64,000 bases of DNA from Tenebrio molitor (GCF_963966145.1 NC_091054.1:5642001-5706000), one strand, 5' to 3'. Shown: positions 27,133 to 39,327, counted from the stretch's first letter. Numbers and translations are program-made. Notes: generated by a model not told the origin, from the sequence alone.

Positions 27133-27281
27133 TACAGTCGCGGACAAAAAAAAAGTAGGACAAGTCTTATTAAGAAATTTAGCCAAAATTGAGTTGAGTA
27201 AACCGGGGTTACTATAATAAATAAATAAATATGTACATTAGCGAAAAAACATTGTCTTACTTTTTCTTGTCCGCGACTGTA
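27133..27281 (+). mobile_element. MITE family C copy 2
   Basis: Ends CAGTCGCGGACAAAAA on both strands with TA flanks. Same orientation as the 7811 copy, but it lacks about 29 bp of interior (a block with a TAGTAACCATAG stretch). Confidence 0.88.
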
Positions 27282-28788
27282 TTTTTGAAACGGAAACGAA
27301 GAAAAAAGTAATTACATATACCACACGCAATCTAATTTGTTGAAGTTTTGGCAAAACCTCTCTTTATCGCAGTATGATTGAAGCTACACCACACGTTCCC
27401 AAATGTTTTGTTTTCTTATCCGCCCCTTATCTCTCTTTTATTGATTATGTTGTACCCCTCAAAAAGATAATTTTGCTAGTCAGAACAGATTACTCTATGT
27501 TTTCGTTGCCAATTTAGAAGAAGAATGTACCTAATGGTCAACTTGAAGTGCTGGAGACATAAATATGAACAACATGCAAAAGGATTCTTATGAAATTTTG
27601 GATTTCAACAATCTGAGATCGAGGAATCGTCAACTCGTTGTCAACTTATTGGAGTTTTTAACATCTGCACGAACCACCCTCAGTTAAGAATTTGAGATTA
27701 AAAAAAGAATGCAGTGTATGCTTCGTTGTGACAAAATTGTAAAGCAATATCAAAACAAAACAGTCGAAAATATTTTTCGAAAAAATTTCCTGCTTGTTGG
27801 CTAGTAAAAGTGGTCTAATTTTCAACTGCCATAGACAAAAATAAAAGTTTCCCTGATTCGAGACAGGCCAACAACATTGGCCACGTGGTGTTCTATAAAC
27901 GCAACTGTTTACAAACAGAAAATTCATTAGCAAATCCCGGCAGCCGCGGGCTTCCCATCATTATTAACCGTAATGACATTAAACAGCTACAATTTCAACC
28001 CAAACAAACACATCTGATCGCTTTTATCCAATTCCAGCCCAATTCCATATCCCCGACGACTGCTTATTACGCAAATCACATAATCACGGTGTAAATATTC
28101 TCTCGGCCTGTAATAAGGCAAACGCCAAGCTCGTCGAATCTAGACCAAAACGACAGGTAAAACCGCCGTCGAAACGTTAGGGCCATTCTGCATCTGTTAT
28201 GCACCGGTTCCGTCTAAAGTGGCACACCTCGTGCCGAAAAATTCGACCGTGCTGTGGTAAGTGGGGGGAAAAAATTGTGAATTTTCGCCCGGTGATGGAG
28301 GGATGTCTTTGCACATGTCGTCGGGGGTGGATTCGAATTAGTCCCACCATCTAGACAGACAGTTGGCACGGGTGCACCACCTTCTCTACGATAGGGATTT
28401 CCCTCTGTGTTTACCATCTGCATATAGCAGCTGCTTCACGAGAGGAGTTTTACGTAAAATGCGCTTCCACGTTTTAAAAAATGTTCCCATTTTTTAATCG
28501 AGCTCCGATTTTTATGCAAACAAAAATGTATGGTAAAACAGAGACGCAGTGCTGAATACGTAATTTATGGCGAGTTATAAAGTGAGAAATAAAAGTGGTA
28601 TTACGTTTTCGAATAATTTTAAAGCAATAACATTTATGTGTATCGTGCTGTGTATGTTATTTATTAACCAGTAGAAAAAAAATCTGTCTATAATATAATG
28701 ATAGTTACACAATGCTATCAATCTAACTTAAAAAAAAAAACTAATTGTGTCTACTTTGTGTTACTAATGGGCTCATTATTACATCGAA

Positions 28789-28823
28789 AACAGTTTAATA
28801 ATGAATCGTATTATTAAACTGTT
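28789..28823. repeat. Perfect 14-bp hairpin
   Basis: AACAGTTTAATAAT and ATTATTAAACTGTT enclose a 7-base loop. It lies in an AT-rich intergenic stretch and may be the core of a small foldback. Confidence 0.6.
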
Positions 28824-29374
28824 CTAGTAACTTTTAACTTTGTTATAGTGAAGTGGCTAAAATAGTATATTACACTTGTTCTATTAAACACACTCATGTG
28901 ATAATAAAGAGTCTTATTATGATATACAGGATGTCCCTGAAATGCACGGCAATATTTTAACTACGAGCTACTGGCTTCATGTAGAACTCGGAAAAAATAT
29001 TTAAAAAATTCTCTGACAAAAATTAAAATGAAATTTAATTTTTGAGGTACAATTTTTTTTAATTGCTTTTAGTCTTCTACGTTGTCCCACAACCTCGTAG
29101 GTAAAATTTCGGCACATTTTAAAAATACACCCGTGTATATCATATTTTATAAAATGTAAATGTTACCACGCAACAGAGATTTTTTAAATTTACGTCTGTC
29201 TTAATTTTTTCACATATTTAAATCCACATAAACAGTTAAAAAAATTATAACAACTCAAAGACAAAAAAATCCTCACATAAAAATGTTTGTTTTTCAGATA
29301 TGTAATTTACTTATTGGTATTTAATAGCGTAAGTTTTTGAAAAAAGTTTATGAGCCACTGTATTTTATGAAAAA

Positions 29375-29770
29375 ATGGGTAAAAAAAAGCAACAACAGCA
29401 CGGCAAATTTACTGTGAGAGTTTCCTCAAAAGATACTTTCCAATGCACAAAGCTTTGTAAACGTTGTGCAACATCTTCGCGATTTCGGGCGTTTCGAAAT
29501 GAATTTTGGCGGCCAACGAGAAGATCACATTTTAGTTGTAGAAAAAGAAATTCTTCAGGAAATTGAAAACTAGCCACGAACAAGTAGTCGGCGTCTTGCA
29601 AATCATCTGGAAGTTGCTCAATTTATTGTTTGGCTGCGAATTCAAAACGCTGCTCAGCAAATTCGTCAAAACAGAGGCATTTTTCAGCGGTTCCCAAACA
29701 AACTGATTCCTTTGATTCTCTTGAGGAAAGCTGGGTCATTTTGCCGTATTTTAACACGAATCTCAGGTTA
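29375..29770 (+). pseudogene. Decayed transposase fragment
   Basis: After frameshifts and a stop, the + strand reads LVVEKEILQEIEN, then PRTSSRRLANHLEVAQFIVW, which resembles the helix-turn-helix of the transposase remnant at 16532-16972 (ENPHTSTKAVAATLNVSQ). The catalytic part is not visible. A left terminus of the TACAGGATGTCCC type occurs at 28924, but I found no matching right end. Confidence 0.5.
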
Positions 29771-29854
29771 AAATATCTTCACAACATTCAAAATCAGACT
29801 GCATAGACTCCATGCGATTTTTTGTTTTAATTTTTAAAGAGCATTAGGTGTGTT

Positions 29855-30153
29855 GGTAATTGTTCACTTTAACTACTTTTGGAATTTTCGCGTTTTTTCT
29901 GGCTAGACAGCCTCAGGGCGTCCTCCTAGATCGTGTCCCACCATTCAAACCTTGTGCAAATGCCTTTTTTTCTCTCTTGTTGTGTTTCAAGGTTGCGTCA
30001 AGGTCACGCCAAGTCTTAGTATAACTAAAGGGTAAGGAAAATTTTCATTTGCACAAGCTTTGACAGGTTTGACTGATGGGAAACGATGTAGGAGGACGTC
30101 CTGAGGCTGTCTAGCCAGAAAATTCCAGAAGTAGTTAAAGTGAACAATTACCG
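29855..30153. mobile_element. Foldback element, family G copy 2
   Basis: Same arms as the 18381 copy (GGTAATTGTTCACTTTAACT) with the interior reversed. The right arm lacks about 15 bp (the CGCGTTTTTTC part). It lies about 310 bp upstream of the TATA/Inr promoter at 30439-30470. Confidence 0.85.
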
Positions 30154-30438
30154 TTTTTTTTTTTCAATTAATTGTTACTAAGCCGATGCAAGTATTTGAC
30201 CAGTAATACATGTTTTATTTAGTATTAAAATAAACGCAAGAGAAAATGAACACAATTCAAACTTGCGCCCTTAATCGCCAATAATGCAAAATGGCGGTCG
30301 AAGCATACGTCACTTTCCACTTACGCAGACAGAAAAAAAATATGTTCAAAAGTAATTCCGTGTCGGCTGGACCGCAGCCTTTGCACCTGTTGGTCGCGCG
30401 CCCGTTTTACGCCGCCCTCCACTCGGTGAAGCCGCCAC

Positions 30439-30470
30439 ATAAAAGCACTTATTTCGTACATCTGTCAGTT
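30439..30470 (+). promoter_or_regulatory. TATA plus Initiator core promoter
   Basis: CATAAAAG (ATAAAAG at 30439-30445) is followed by TCAGTT (30465-30470), the insect Initiator. The Inr A at 30467 places the TATA box at about -28, the standard spacing. The flanks are GC-rich for this window. E-box-like sites fitting RCAGSTG lie at 30384-30390 (reverse strand) and 30472-30478. Confidence 0.6.
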
Positions 30471-30693
30471 GGCAGCTGCTGAATTGATTTGAAATAAGAA
30501 AGCGGCACTCGCCGCCTCTACGTCGATCCGCCCGTGGATTAGGGAGCGCTTCGTGAAAATGGTGGCATGGCGAAACGCACATTTAGTGCGTAAAGTAAAA
30601 TAAACTTATAGGTCGGCTACGTGTGTGTGAAGAGGAAGAGAGAAGTGGAAGTTTGAATTTCTTATGCGTTGACCGAAGACAGCTGGATTTACC

Positions 30694-30840
30694 TTGCAGA
30701 CGCCTGTACACAGACAACATTCTAAGTTGGATCTTTCGAGAATTCGGTTCGATTTCTGGAGTGAGGTGGTGAAAAGCATGAAGAGGCTCAAGAGGGATGG
30801 GAAAGCGAAAAGTGGCCATAAAAGGATACGGCATGTCCGG
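30694..30840 (+). CDS. Candidate first coding exon
   Basis: Downstream of the TATA/Inr promoter, with donor GTATGT at 30841. The frame is open from ATG 30694 and keeps phase with the exon at 34052. A 14-codon upstream ORF (ATG at 30558, context AAAATGG) lies in the presumed leader. The encoded peptide is basic and matches no family I know. Confidence 0.35.
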
Positions 30841-33800
30841 GTATGTCTGTCTGCTTATTTTTCTTGTGTTATTGCTGTTTTATTCGTTTCGTTGCTCGTG
30901 CTGCCGCTTCAGAAACGATACAACATCAAAGTTACAAATTAGAATTTAACCATTCCGAAGAGTTGCACAAAATAATTTACGAAATATACCGGGTGCTTCA
31001 ATAATCAAATTATTTAGGAGCAAACGCCGAATATCTACTGTTGTTCAAATAAATGACCTTACTTGAGTATTAATTAAAATCTTTGAATAAATTTATTCTT
31101 TCATATTATTCATTTATTTATTTTCAAATTCAAATAAATTCTCAACTATGGTAGGCTGTGATTTAATCTTTTGTCTATTAATGGTTGGTAAACATTTTAG
31201 CACTAACAGTTGTCAAATTAATTTGAGTTCGTTTGTCCACTCAAACTGAAGGACAACATTTTGAACATTTGCTCTAAGAATAAATATTTTGTTTTGAATT
31301 TTGCGTTTCCTGTATACATTTTTATGTCACGATCGGAATAAGCAACTGTACTGCGCTGTCAAATGTCACTGCTGTTGTGCTGTGCTGTCTTTAAAAATTG
31401 CATGTTGCCAACTTCATAATAAAATCGCAGCCAACCCTAATTGAAAATTTATTTGAAAACAGGTATATCCTGTTCACGTTGAGTTCATATGAGTTGTCAT
31501 AGTAACAGGTCATAATATGCATTGCCTTAACAATTACAGTTATGTTATGTCTCCTTAATAGAAAAAAAAAATGCATTAATTCTTAAAAAAATTTCTTGCT
31601 CCATATACAGAGTGTTCGCGGTTAAAGTTCGGATGCGTATATTTCTGGTGTCTTTAACGTTACAAATTTGAAATTTTAATAATTTTCGACTGAAAGGGGG
31701 GCGTAATTTACTATAGCTGTTACTTTATTATTCCGCCCCCAGCCACCCCCACTTCAGAATGTTAAACAACACCCTATATATGATCGATTTTGAAAGAGAC
31801 TTCCATTTAGTACACTTGTAGAAAAAAAGGCTACAAAGGAAAGTTCTTGAGATACATATTTGATTTTGAAGTTTTAAAAATTGACCATTTTTATCGAAGG
31901 TAAAATGACAAGACCTAATTTTTTTATTTTTCAATTTCACGAAAACTTTTGTTGAATTTGGACATTTTTATTGTGGTTAGGCCCGAGAGCTTTAGCTCGA
32001 GGGTTAACCTTTGAATAAAAATGCCCAAATATCAACGAGTAAAATTGTCTAAAGCAAAAAAGTTTAAGTGAAAATTGGGAAATTTATCAGATATAAAAAT
32101 TAGCATTACTACTGAAAATTAGGTCGTGTTATTGGCAAGATTTATTTATAATACCTACAGTTATTAAAACTACAATTATTAAAAACAATTAAAGAATCTG
32201 ACAGGAATAGCAGGCAATTTTAATCACTTTTGACAGATGATGCAGTAGTCAGACGTTTTTATCACGATAAACATTTTTGATTGGATGAAAGCAAGCGCTC
32301 TGATTGGCTGAACACGCTCGTTTGATGTACGTGGAAATTAATTGATTATAAAAGTCAACTTAACCTGATTAGAGCAATAAAAACAAATGAATAGTAGTTA
32401 ATACCGGAAATGTTTAATTTTTTTTCAACTTTCATAAATTCCTACAAAATGCTCAAATAATTTCTCATCTCTGTTGAAATCTGTAAAAGTCTCTCCACGA
32501 GCTTTGAACCTCAATTTGCTTTTTATTAATTTCATCCTTGGCTTGGTAGTCTTTCTTCCATGAAGGTAACAGATCTCAAAAGTCTGTTTTAAAGTTTAGC
32601 GAGCAGGTTTATTCGCCTCGCGAGGACTGACATCTTTACACACCAGACACAACTAATTTAAGACGTTGTCAATCAACTTCTTAACAATATTAAAAAAAAG
32701 TTTGAACTAGAACAAGTTATTGTGGAGTAAACCACTTAAGATCATTTTGTCTCATTAAAATGTCATGATTCCGAGCAATTAAGAGATAATTATCTTATGT
32801 GCCGCTTTCTCATTGTTTCTGATTAATTGACTTCATTAAGCGGTCTAAAACAGCTGCGCCATTAAAGGAAATATGCCGAAAAATGTGTGCGGAATGCGAA
32901 TTAATGTGGACAATGACGTATGTCGTCAAGTTGGTAGTATGTACTATCTTGTTCCGTAGCCGACCACGACGAAATTAAAAACTTCTTAGTTCTGTTTGTT
33001 GTCAAGGGGACAAATTATAAAACTTGACGTTTTCGTAGAGAATTTCGTACGATGACAGTGCAAGCAGCGCCAACGGCTAAACGACAAACTAGTCCAATCA
33101 GCTCAGAAATCTCCGTCACACAGTGTCAATTCTCTTTGATTAAATTTATTAAGTCATACAGTCGCGGGCAGAAAAAAGTAGGACAATGTTTTTTCGCTAA
33201 TGTAAGTCTGTTTACTCTTTCTATGGGTACTATTAAAATATTTATTTATTATAGTAAGCCTGGTTTACTCGACTCAATATTGGCTAAATTTCTGAATAAA
33301 ACTTGTCCTACTTTTTTCGGTCCGCGACTGTAGATAGACAAACATTTATAAAATGTAATAAGGGCATTGTTATCCCAAAAGTAAAATAATGTTTTGGGAT
33401 TTTAGTTTGATGCTTAGATAAAAAAAAAACGAATGAAAAAAATTAAACTGAAAATTGATAAAAACATGAGGAGATGGAACTAATTAAATAACTTTTGATG
33501 GATTTTAATTTAAAAATAAAATTTTGTTGGTTAATTACTTTCTGTCTTTTTATCCTCATGTTTATGTCATCTTTGTTAATATTGCAAAAATCAGAGAGAA
33601 ATGTCTTGCGGGGCAATAAATTAGAAACAGAAGAGCCTTCCAACTTCGTTGTTTTATTTTGCGTTACGCCACCGCTTACACAATTTCCGGTATTAATCCG
33701 GAACGATAAATTCCCAGCGTATCTTCATAGACGACTAAGTGGATGATTTATGACACGGTCCCACATGTATAACACTCAACACCGGAAGTTAACATGCAAT

Positions 33801-34270
33801 TCGTTATCCCGCAAGCGTAATTAATGCCCACTTATCGAAGTTTTTTTTAATTAAAACTTAATTAAAATTTCCCGAAAGAAGTTCTCTTACACGAAATTCC
33901 CGGAATTTATAAATTACAACAAAATTACCAAACTTCTAAACAGTTTTTATATCGTTAACAAGTGAAAACAGAAGCGCAATACGCTCTACGTAACGAGCAG
34001 AAAAACTTCCAAAAGCCCTAATTTACGGCAAAGCGAAAATGAATTTTTCAGAGCGGCGACCGCGTCACCGACATGCTGAAGCTGTGCCTGCAGAAGGTGT
34101 GCGAACTCCAGGCCGACCTCGAGAGGAGCGAGGAGGTCCACGACCCGGAGGCTGCGGGATACGCCGCGTGTGCGATGGAGGCGGTACGATTTTTGACATC
34201 GCAAGGGTTGCCACCGGACCATCCCATAGTCAAGGGCCTCACCGAGAAGCTTCTCCAGAACAGGGAGTAG
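30694..34270 (+). CDS. Candidate two-exon gene with Orange-like domain (Hairy/E(spl)-related?)
   Basis: Exon 1 30694-30840 (ATG at 30694, or in-frame at 30778) ends at a GTATGT donor in phase 0. Exon 2 34052-34270 starts after TTTTTCAGAG in phase 0 and stops at TAG 34268. The joined product is 121 or 93 residues. Exon 2 reads RVTDMLKLCLQKVCELQ, like helix 2 of HES-type bHLH proteins. Then comes AGYAACAMEAVRFLTSQGLP and a helix ending KGLTEKLLQ, which resembles the Orange domain of Hairy/E(spl)/HES repressors. The basic region and helix 1 are absent, as is a C-terminal WRPW. Exon 1 is merely basic (MKRLKRDGKAKSGHKRIRH). Either an exon is missed or this is a short bHLH-less protein. Confidence 0.4.
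31957..32030. repeat. CTCG-type foldback
   Basis: Arms TTTGGACATTTTTATTGTGG...CCCGAG and CTCGAGGGTTAACC...AATAAAAATGCCCAAA pair around the loop AGCTTTAG. Confidence 0.65.
33157..33332 (-). mobile_element. MITE family C copy 3
   Basis: TA-flanked copy in the opposite orientation to the other two. The ends read CAGTCGCGGGCAGAAAAAAG and, reversed, CAGTCGCGGACCGAAAAAAG. It sits in the intron of the candidate Orange-domain gene. Confidence 0.85.
34052..34270 (+). CDS. Orange-like domain exon
   Basis: GC-rich 219-bp exon in AT-rich flanks, with acceptor TTTTTCAG ending at 34051 and stop TAG at 34268-34270. It encodes 72 residues with helix-2-like and Orange-like segments. The composition and acceptor make it very likely a real exon even if the first exon is wrong. 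Confidence 0.65.
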   Translation, partial: SGDRVTDMLKLCLQKVCELQADLERSEEVHDPEAAGYAACAMEAVRFLTSQGLPPDHPIVKGLTEKLLQNRE

Positions 34271-37200
34271 ACGAATGCGTTTCCAAACATTCACCCCCCA
34301 GCTAGTGGGGGCAAAGGAGAGGTTGTCGACTACAGGGTACTGTCTGCATATGTACGTCCGCTTTTGTGTTTTCTAGTCAGTATTAACGTAATTTATTTGA
34401 CAATACATCCAAGACTGCTTTTTGAGTAGTTGCTAGGAGGTCTAAGTTATTGAGGTTTCGACTTATTTATTCGATTGTACTTAGGTGTTACGAAGGGGTG
34501 GCCAAAAAATAATAATCCAGGACCCGCACTTGCATTTGAAACAATTTACAACTTACTAACCACTTAAGTAGGGTAGATTCTAGTATGTATTAAAAGCATT
34601 AGGTTTGCGGGTTCAACCTATACATTATTTTAGTGTTAAATAGAGTTAAAAACTGTCACTTACCTTTTTTGTAAAGACGAGTCCTTGGAACCTACTGTAT
34701 AGGAAATCGACGAAATTTAGAAAGTTGTCACGAGGGTGTTGAAGGACTCACCCTTCACAGATTAATCCAGGTTGTAATTGACTCTCCCCTCAATGCTTTA
34801 TCACTACGTTGAAAGTTCACACAAATTTTTATGCACTAGTTTACATTTTATTAGAATCTTTCTTTGGACGACCAATTTTATCTGATTTGAAATGGTCGAA
34901 AAACGGTGGTTTTTGAACATTCATATCTTTAAAACCACAACAGATGAAGGCAAGGTCCTTTTTTTATTTGAAAGATACCTCTTTCCTCTAGGGCTCCATA
35001 CTTTTCTTTTTTCGATTTCGTTATAAATAACAATAAAATAAATTGCAATTTGATGACTATCCAGGAAGCTGAAACACTAAAACCTAATTCGAAATTAACA
35101 AAAAAAAAAGTATGGGGCCCTTGGAAATTGAATTTTAAAGCGTTTGGTGCCATCACCGTGCTTCCAAAAATGTCACAGATCTTATTATACATAAACATAG
35201 GTACCTACGTACGATTTTACCACTAAATTCACATTTGAACGTTTATTTGGAAGACGAAAATATCTAAAAGCTTAGTAATGAGATTTGCTGATTAACTACA
35301 CCTTTTGGCAGGTACTTACGCATTTCAGGTAAAAGTAGGCCAACTGAAAAGCCGTTTACTTCATTTCAAACATTTCAAATAATGCAACCCAATATACACG
35401 AATCCTGAAATTTTCATCAGGTAAACCCTACCCTTTTAACTACTGAATCTTGCACGACAAAGGAAAAGAGGAAAAAAGTGATTTGCAAAAAAAGGTTGAA
35501 ATGAATTGCTCATTTCCGAGGCGATGTACCAAGGTCACACTTTAAAAATTTGTAAAATAAAAATATGATTCATGGGGGTGCCAGCTCTAGATTAAAATGC
35601 ATAGAGTCTTCAATTATTACTTATAATTGATTTCATATAAATGTTCATCAAGTGAGCTGTGCATGTGTAAAAGCACCTTTAATTTAGTTACTTTACAAAA
35701 GTCACATTTTTGAAGGTCATGTCCAATAAATCGTTACTTGGTAAAAATACAAAGATAAAAACAAATAAGAATTACTTTAATTTAATCAGTAAAAGGCGTA
35801 ACATTGCTTTTGAAAGCAGCAATATTAAAATGGACAACAAAACTGAAAAATTAGTCAAATCGAGTTCGCGCAGAGCAAGCAACTTCGAAAGTCAAAATCA
35901 CCAGCTTTAGCTTTAATACCAACAGAAAATCAGATTTTCATGGCTTGCTTAGATGCACATTTATATGAAATTGAGTATACATACTTAACAAAAATTGTTT
36001 TTAAACTCTAACTTGCAGTGTAGTTCTAGTAAATTCGTCTAGTTTATAAAAATTTGCTGTTGTTTTATCTGACGAGCACGAATCCAGCACGGAATAATTG
36101 ACTTTGGTACAAAAAAAATTAAGTAATTGTTTACACGAACATAACCTTACTTACTCAATCTCATTTTCAATTTCTGCATGAATCTGATTGTTCCGCCAGT
36201 CAAATGAAAACGTATTTGCCATTTTTTAATCAATCGGGCCTCGATAAACAATCTCACAGTCACAAATTTAATCGAGTTAAACAATATTTTGATTGTCAAC
36301 AGGAAATTTTAAATTTCAATCAATGCTGCCAATCGCTTAAAAAGCGGATTTACACTGTTTGTTATTTCCATCAAAATAAATTACTTGGGATTTCACCGTT
36401 TTTTACTGGGGTTGAGTGAGTTTTGTTTGTTTTTTTCTAATATAAATGTGTTTTGAAAAACTCTTCTACAATTTACTTTAACCACAGTGGAAGTCGAAGT
36501 CTTAAAACGGTTAGATTAGATTGTATTTTTGCATTGTTGGCTGTATCTAGTTTAACTATTTTTCATTTTTACAGTCGTTTTTACATTCTGTTCTTTTCTT
36601 AAAACGTAAGTATTGTCTGTATCTTAACATCTTACTAATCGTTAACGCCACATGCCACATTCAAAAAGTACGCCTATTCTGACGTGATTCTGACGTATGC
36701 TTGAGTAAGTAAGAAGTAAGGTTATGTGTATATTCTCCTCCGTGTCTGCCTCTGCGTGAAAATTTTATTAAAAATGAGGGTTTCATCTTTGTTCACTCTT
36801 TTAATTTGTACTGGAGCAATATTATTTAATTACAACAACTTATTTAAAAAACTCATATTTTACCGTTACGTCATGACGTCATATTAAGTGACGTGTTATG
36901 AGCAAATAAGGTTACGGTTCAGTTTTATCGACGTAATCATCGCGTGAAACAAGATTTTTTTGCGAATTTTTGTGCAAATTGAAATATACAAGACAGTAAT
37001 TTCATATTACGAATTTTTTGAAGTTATGTATGTATAAAAGTATGTAAGTATATGATGTACTGGGAGTCCAAAAAAAAAGAAATCAAACAACTTTAGGTGC
37101 TGGAAAGTAAATTTAAAATTAATCTTTTACACTTCTTACATGAAGATAGTTAGAAACATATAATCTAGTCTTTTTTTCTTCCTATATCTTTCTCTACTTT

Positions 37201-38228
37201 AATGTGGCCCATAAAAAAGTCCACGGCGATTATTTTTTGACTAAGCCACAATCAATATTCATATAATTGTTATGCAAAATAATCGAAACAGAAACGTTTA
37301 AAAGCCATAGGTATATTAAAGTTTTGACTCACTTTTTTTGGTAGATAACATTTTTTTTTAATATAAATCATTCAAACCGTTTAATTCCTATGCATATATT
37401 TCCACAAAATTCAACTACTTTTGAATAGTTGAGAAAAATATCTAGTCTGATAAACTCTGAAACAGTAAATACACTTCCGAGTTAAAAATATCTTGTTAGC
37501 TTGGCACCACTGCATTAATGGCTGCTGACATTTCTTTTATTTTTATCTGAAAATAATTAACTAGGTTCAAATTTACTGGTTTTGTAACGCCATTAGACGT
37601 ACATCTACTGTTTTTTCCACCTTATTTGCGTCAGCAACATCCAATGTAACTGGTAAGGGTCGCAATATATAATTTAATTCCTTGGAGTATTAACCGTTAA
37701 TATTTTTAAATGCTTATTAGTTTTTATTACTAGGTTACTAACAGTATTTAGTATAATTTTCTTTCTTGAAACATCAATTAAATCTAGTTTAAGTATTTTT
37801 CAACATAAGTATGTAGGTCCTGGATTGTCGTTATTTTCACACCTCAGCATCACGGGGCTACCATCCAAATAGAAATGTAAAATAGTAAATTAAGATACAT
37901 CCTACTATTTTAGCTTAATCTAGTCATGAATTTTTAAAAAATTGTCTAGTCATAATATTTTGTAATAAAACAATAAAACACTAAAAAGACATATTTATTT
38001 ATCACAAATGCACAAATAATAATTGGACATTACCAAGACTAAAATGAACACTAAAACTGGTCTGTAGGATGTAAAATGGCACCATGAATGTGACTAGAAT
38101 GTCGATTCAAATCGCTTAGCGCCATCTTCCGTTGCACTTGCCATTGCTTGATAAAAAAACCATCGATAACAGCGACATTGCCGACCTTGCACTTCACTTC
38201 CCGCTGTTTCAGTCAATCACAAAACTTT
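34271..38228. other. Intergenic stretch, no gene recognised
   Basis: The 3' end of the Orange-domain candidate and the 3' end of the minus-strand ORF at 38229 face each other here. I see no coding gene. A small foldback pairs AGGGCTCCATACTTTT near 34990 with AAAGTATGGGGCCCTT near 35108. Confidence 0.5.
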
Positions 38229-38501
38229 TCACTTGTCTATTTTGTCATTCTCACCACTTCCACTGGCACCTTCGGCTTCCGAGTACACCAAGTCGCACCC
38301 CTGGAAGGCGCCTTTCACCAACATCTTGACGTCCTCGTCGGTCAACTTCTTCCCTTTATTCTGACGCAAATAGTCTGCCAACACCTCCGCGGCGGTCCTC
38401 CTATCGGATGTCACGTCCGCCACCATTTTCGCGTCTTCTGCCATTAAATCACGGTCGAACTTGGCAAAATCGATAACGCCGCACTCACCGCACGCTCCCA
38501 T
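38229..38501 (-). CDS. Small acidic 90-aa protein of unknown function
   Basis: The reading frame begins MGACGECGVIDF and ends SGENDKIDK at TGA 38229. It is GC-rich against its surroundings, with strong third-position GC and charged, helix-friendly content (a Lys/Asp-rich middle GKKLTDEDVKM, a Ser/Gly/Glu tail), which argues for real coding. The ATG at 38501 is the first in the frame: the frame runs back to 38565 with no ATG, then meets a TGA. A good acceptor (CTGTTTCTAG) lies upstream at about 38606, so the leader may be spliced. The Gly2/Cys4 start recalls acylated N-termini, but residue 6 is Glu rather than Ser/Thr, so that is weak. I do not recognise the family. Confidence 0.5.
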   Translation of the reverse strand: MGACGECGVIDFAKFDRDLMAEDAKMVADVTSDRRTAAEVLADYLRQNKGKKLTDEDVKMLVKGAFQGCDLVYSEAEGASGSGENDKIDK

Positions 38502-39327
38502 GAAGTGCTCCGGCACAAATTTGGGCGCAATATGGTCGCAACATGTTTTTCAATGAACGTGATTAGGCCCCGTAAAAAGGGGGGTGGTGAATAAATCGTT
38601 ACCCTAGAAACAGAACCAGAGATACGAACATCTGGCATTTTATTATTAGTTCGTTAACGTCACGGACGTGGAGGCTTACCCGGCGACGGTTTAAAGTGGT
38701 TTAAATAAAACAAATTGGCCCGCATGGACTCGAGCGTTATTGTTATTAAACAGATAAGCGCTCTCTCGAGGGATTTGGCTTGGCCTCGGGGTGCGAAGGA
38801 GCCCCTCAAGTTGCCGGTCAGGCCGTTAAATAAATAGAAAATATTTTTTTTCGGGCGTTGGGTGCTAATAACAGTTCCTCGGCCGAAAACACTTATAGGG
38901 CCTGCATTAAGGGACATTATTGCACTACCGGAACATATGTTAGAATGTGGCGATAACAATGGAGATAACAGATGAAGAAAAAATCATTTCCTCAAGGCGA
39001 AAAACAACAGTAAAATCGAAAATCAAACACACAGACAGTTTGGAACCAAATACTCACTCGATACTACTCCCAAATCGTTAAATTTCAAATGAAGAGTTTT
39101 TAATTTACATTTCAGCGAGTAGTGTTTTTAATTGTGCTGAAATCTGAAAATTAGCAAATTTATGTAACGAAACGCTCGTGTATTGTTGGTTGCCTACCAC
39201 ATGTTTATGACATTTATGGAATCTGACAGGACGCGTTCAAATTAGCAACAAAACTATTTTTAGGGATAATAATTACACTTATACTGTGCTAATGTTGCAT
39301 ATTAATCACGTATATTTAGAAGATGTA
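38502..39327. other. Short intergenic stretch between two minus-strand genes
   Basis: It contains the presumed leader and promoter of the 38229-38501 ORF and the 3' UTR of the 5'-nucleotidase. I saw no canonical AATAAA (TTTATT on the + strand) just past the nucleotidase stop. Confidence 0.4.

Larger units (their letters stand above)
21526..30438. other. Long intergenic stretch, no gene recognised
   Basis: Between the receptor's likely polyadenylation site and the promoter near 30450 I find no credible gene. The stretch holds elements at 22361, 24105, 26228, 27133 and 29855, a transposase fossil near 29375-29770, and a 14-bp perfect hairpin at 28789-28823. The region 27900-28400 is less AT-rich and looks unique, so it could be regulatory, but I cannot show that. 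Confidence 0.5.
30841..34051 (+). other. Intron of the candidate Orange-domain gene
   Basis: It holds lone element termini of the CGGGTGCTTCAATAAT type (30990) and AGAGTGTTCGCGGTTAAAG type (31610), a CTCG-type foldback at 31957-32030, and MITE 33157-33332. I searched it for a bHLH exon and saw none. Confidence 0.4.

Noticed and set aside
28199..28256. Short ATG frame ending at a GTAAGT donor on the + strand
   Set aside because: Only 19 codons, no partner exon in phase that I could find, no family resemblance.
34039..34305. Alternative + frame over the Orange-like exon
   Set aside because: Arg/Gly/Pro-rich composition typical of a shifted frame; the helix-2/Orange-like pattern is in the other frame.
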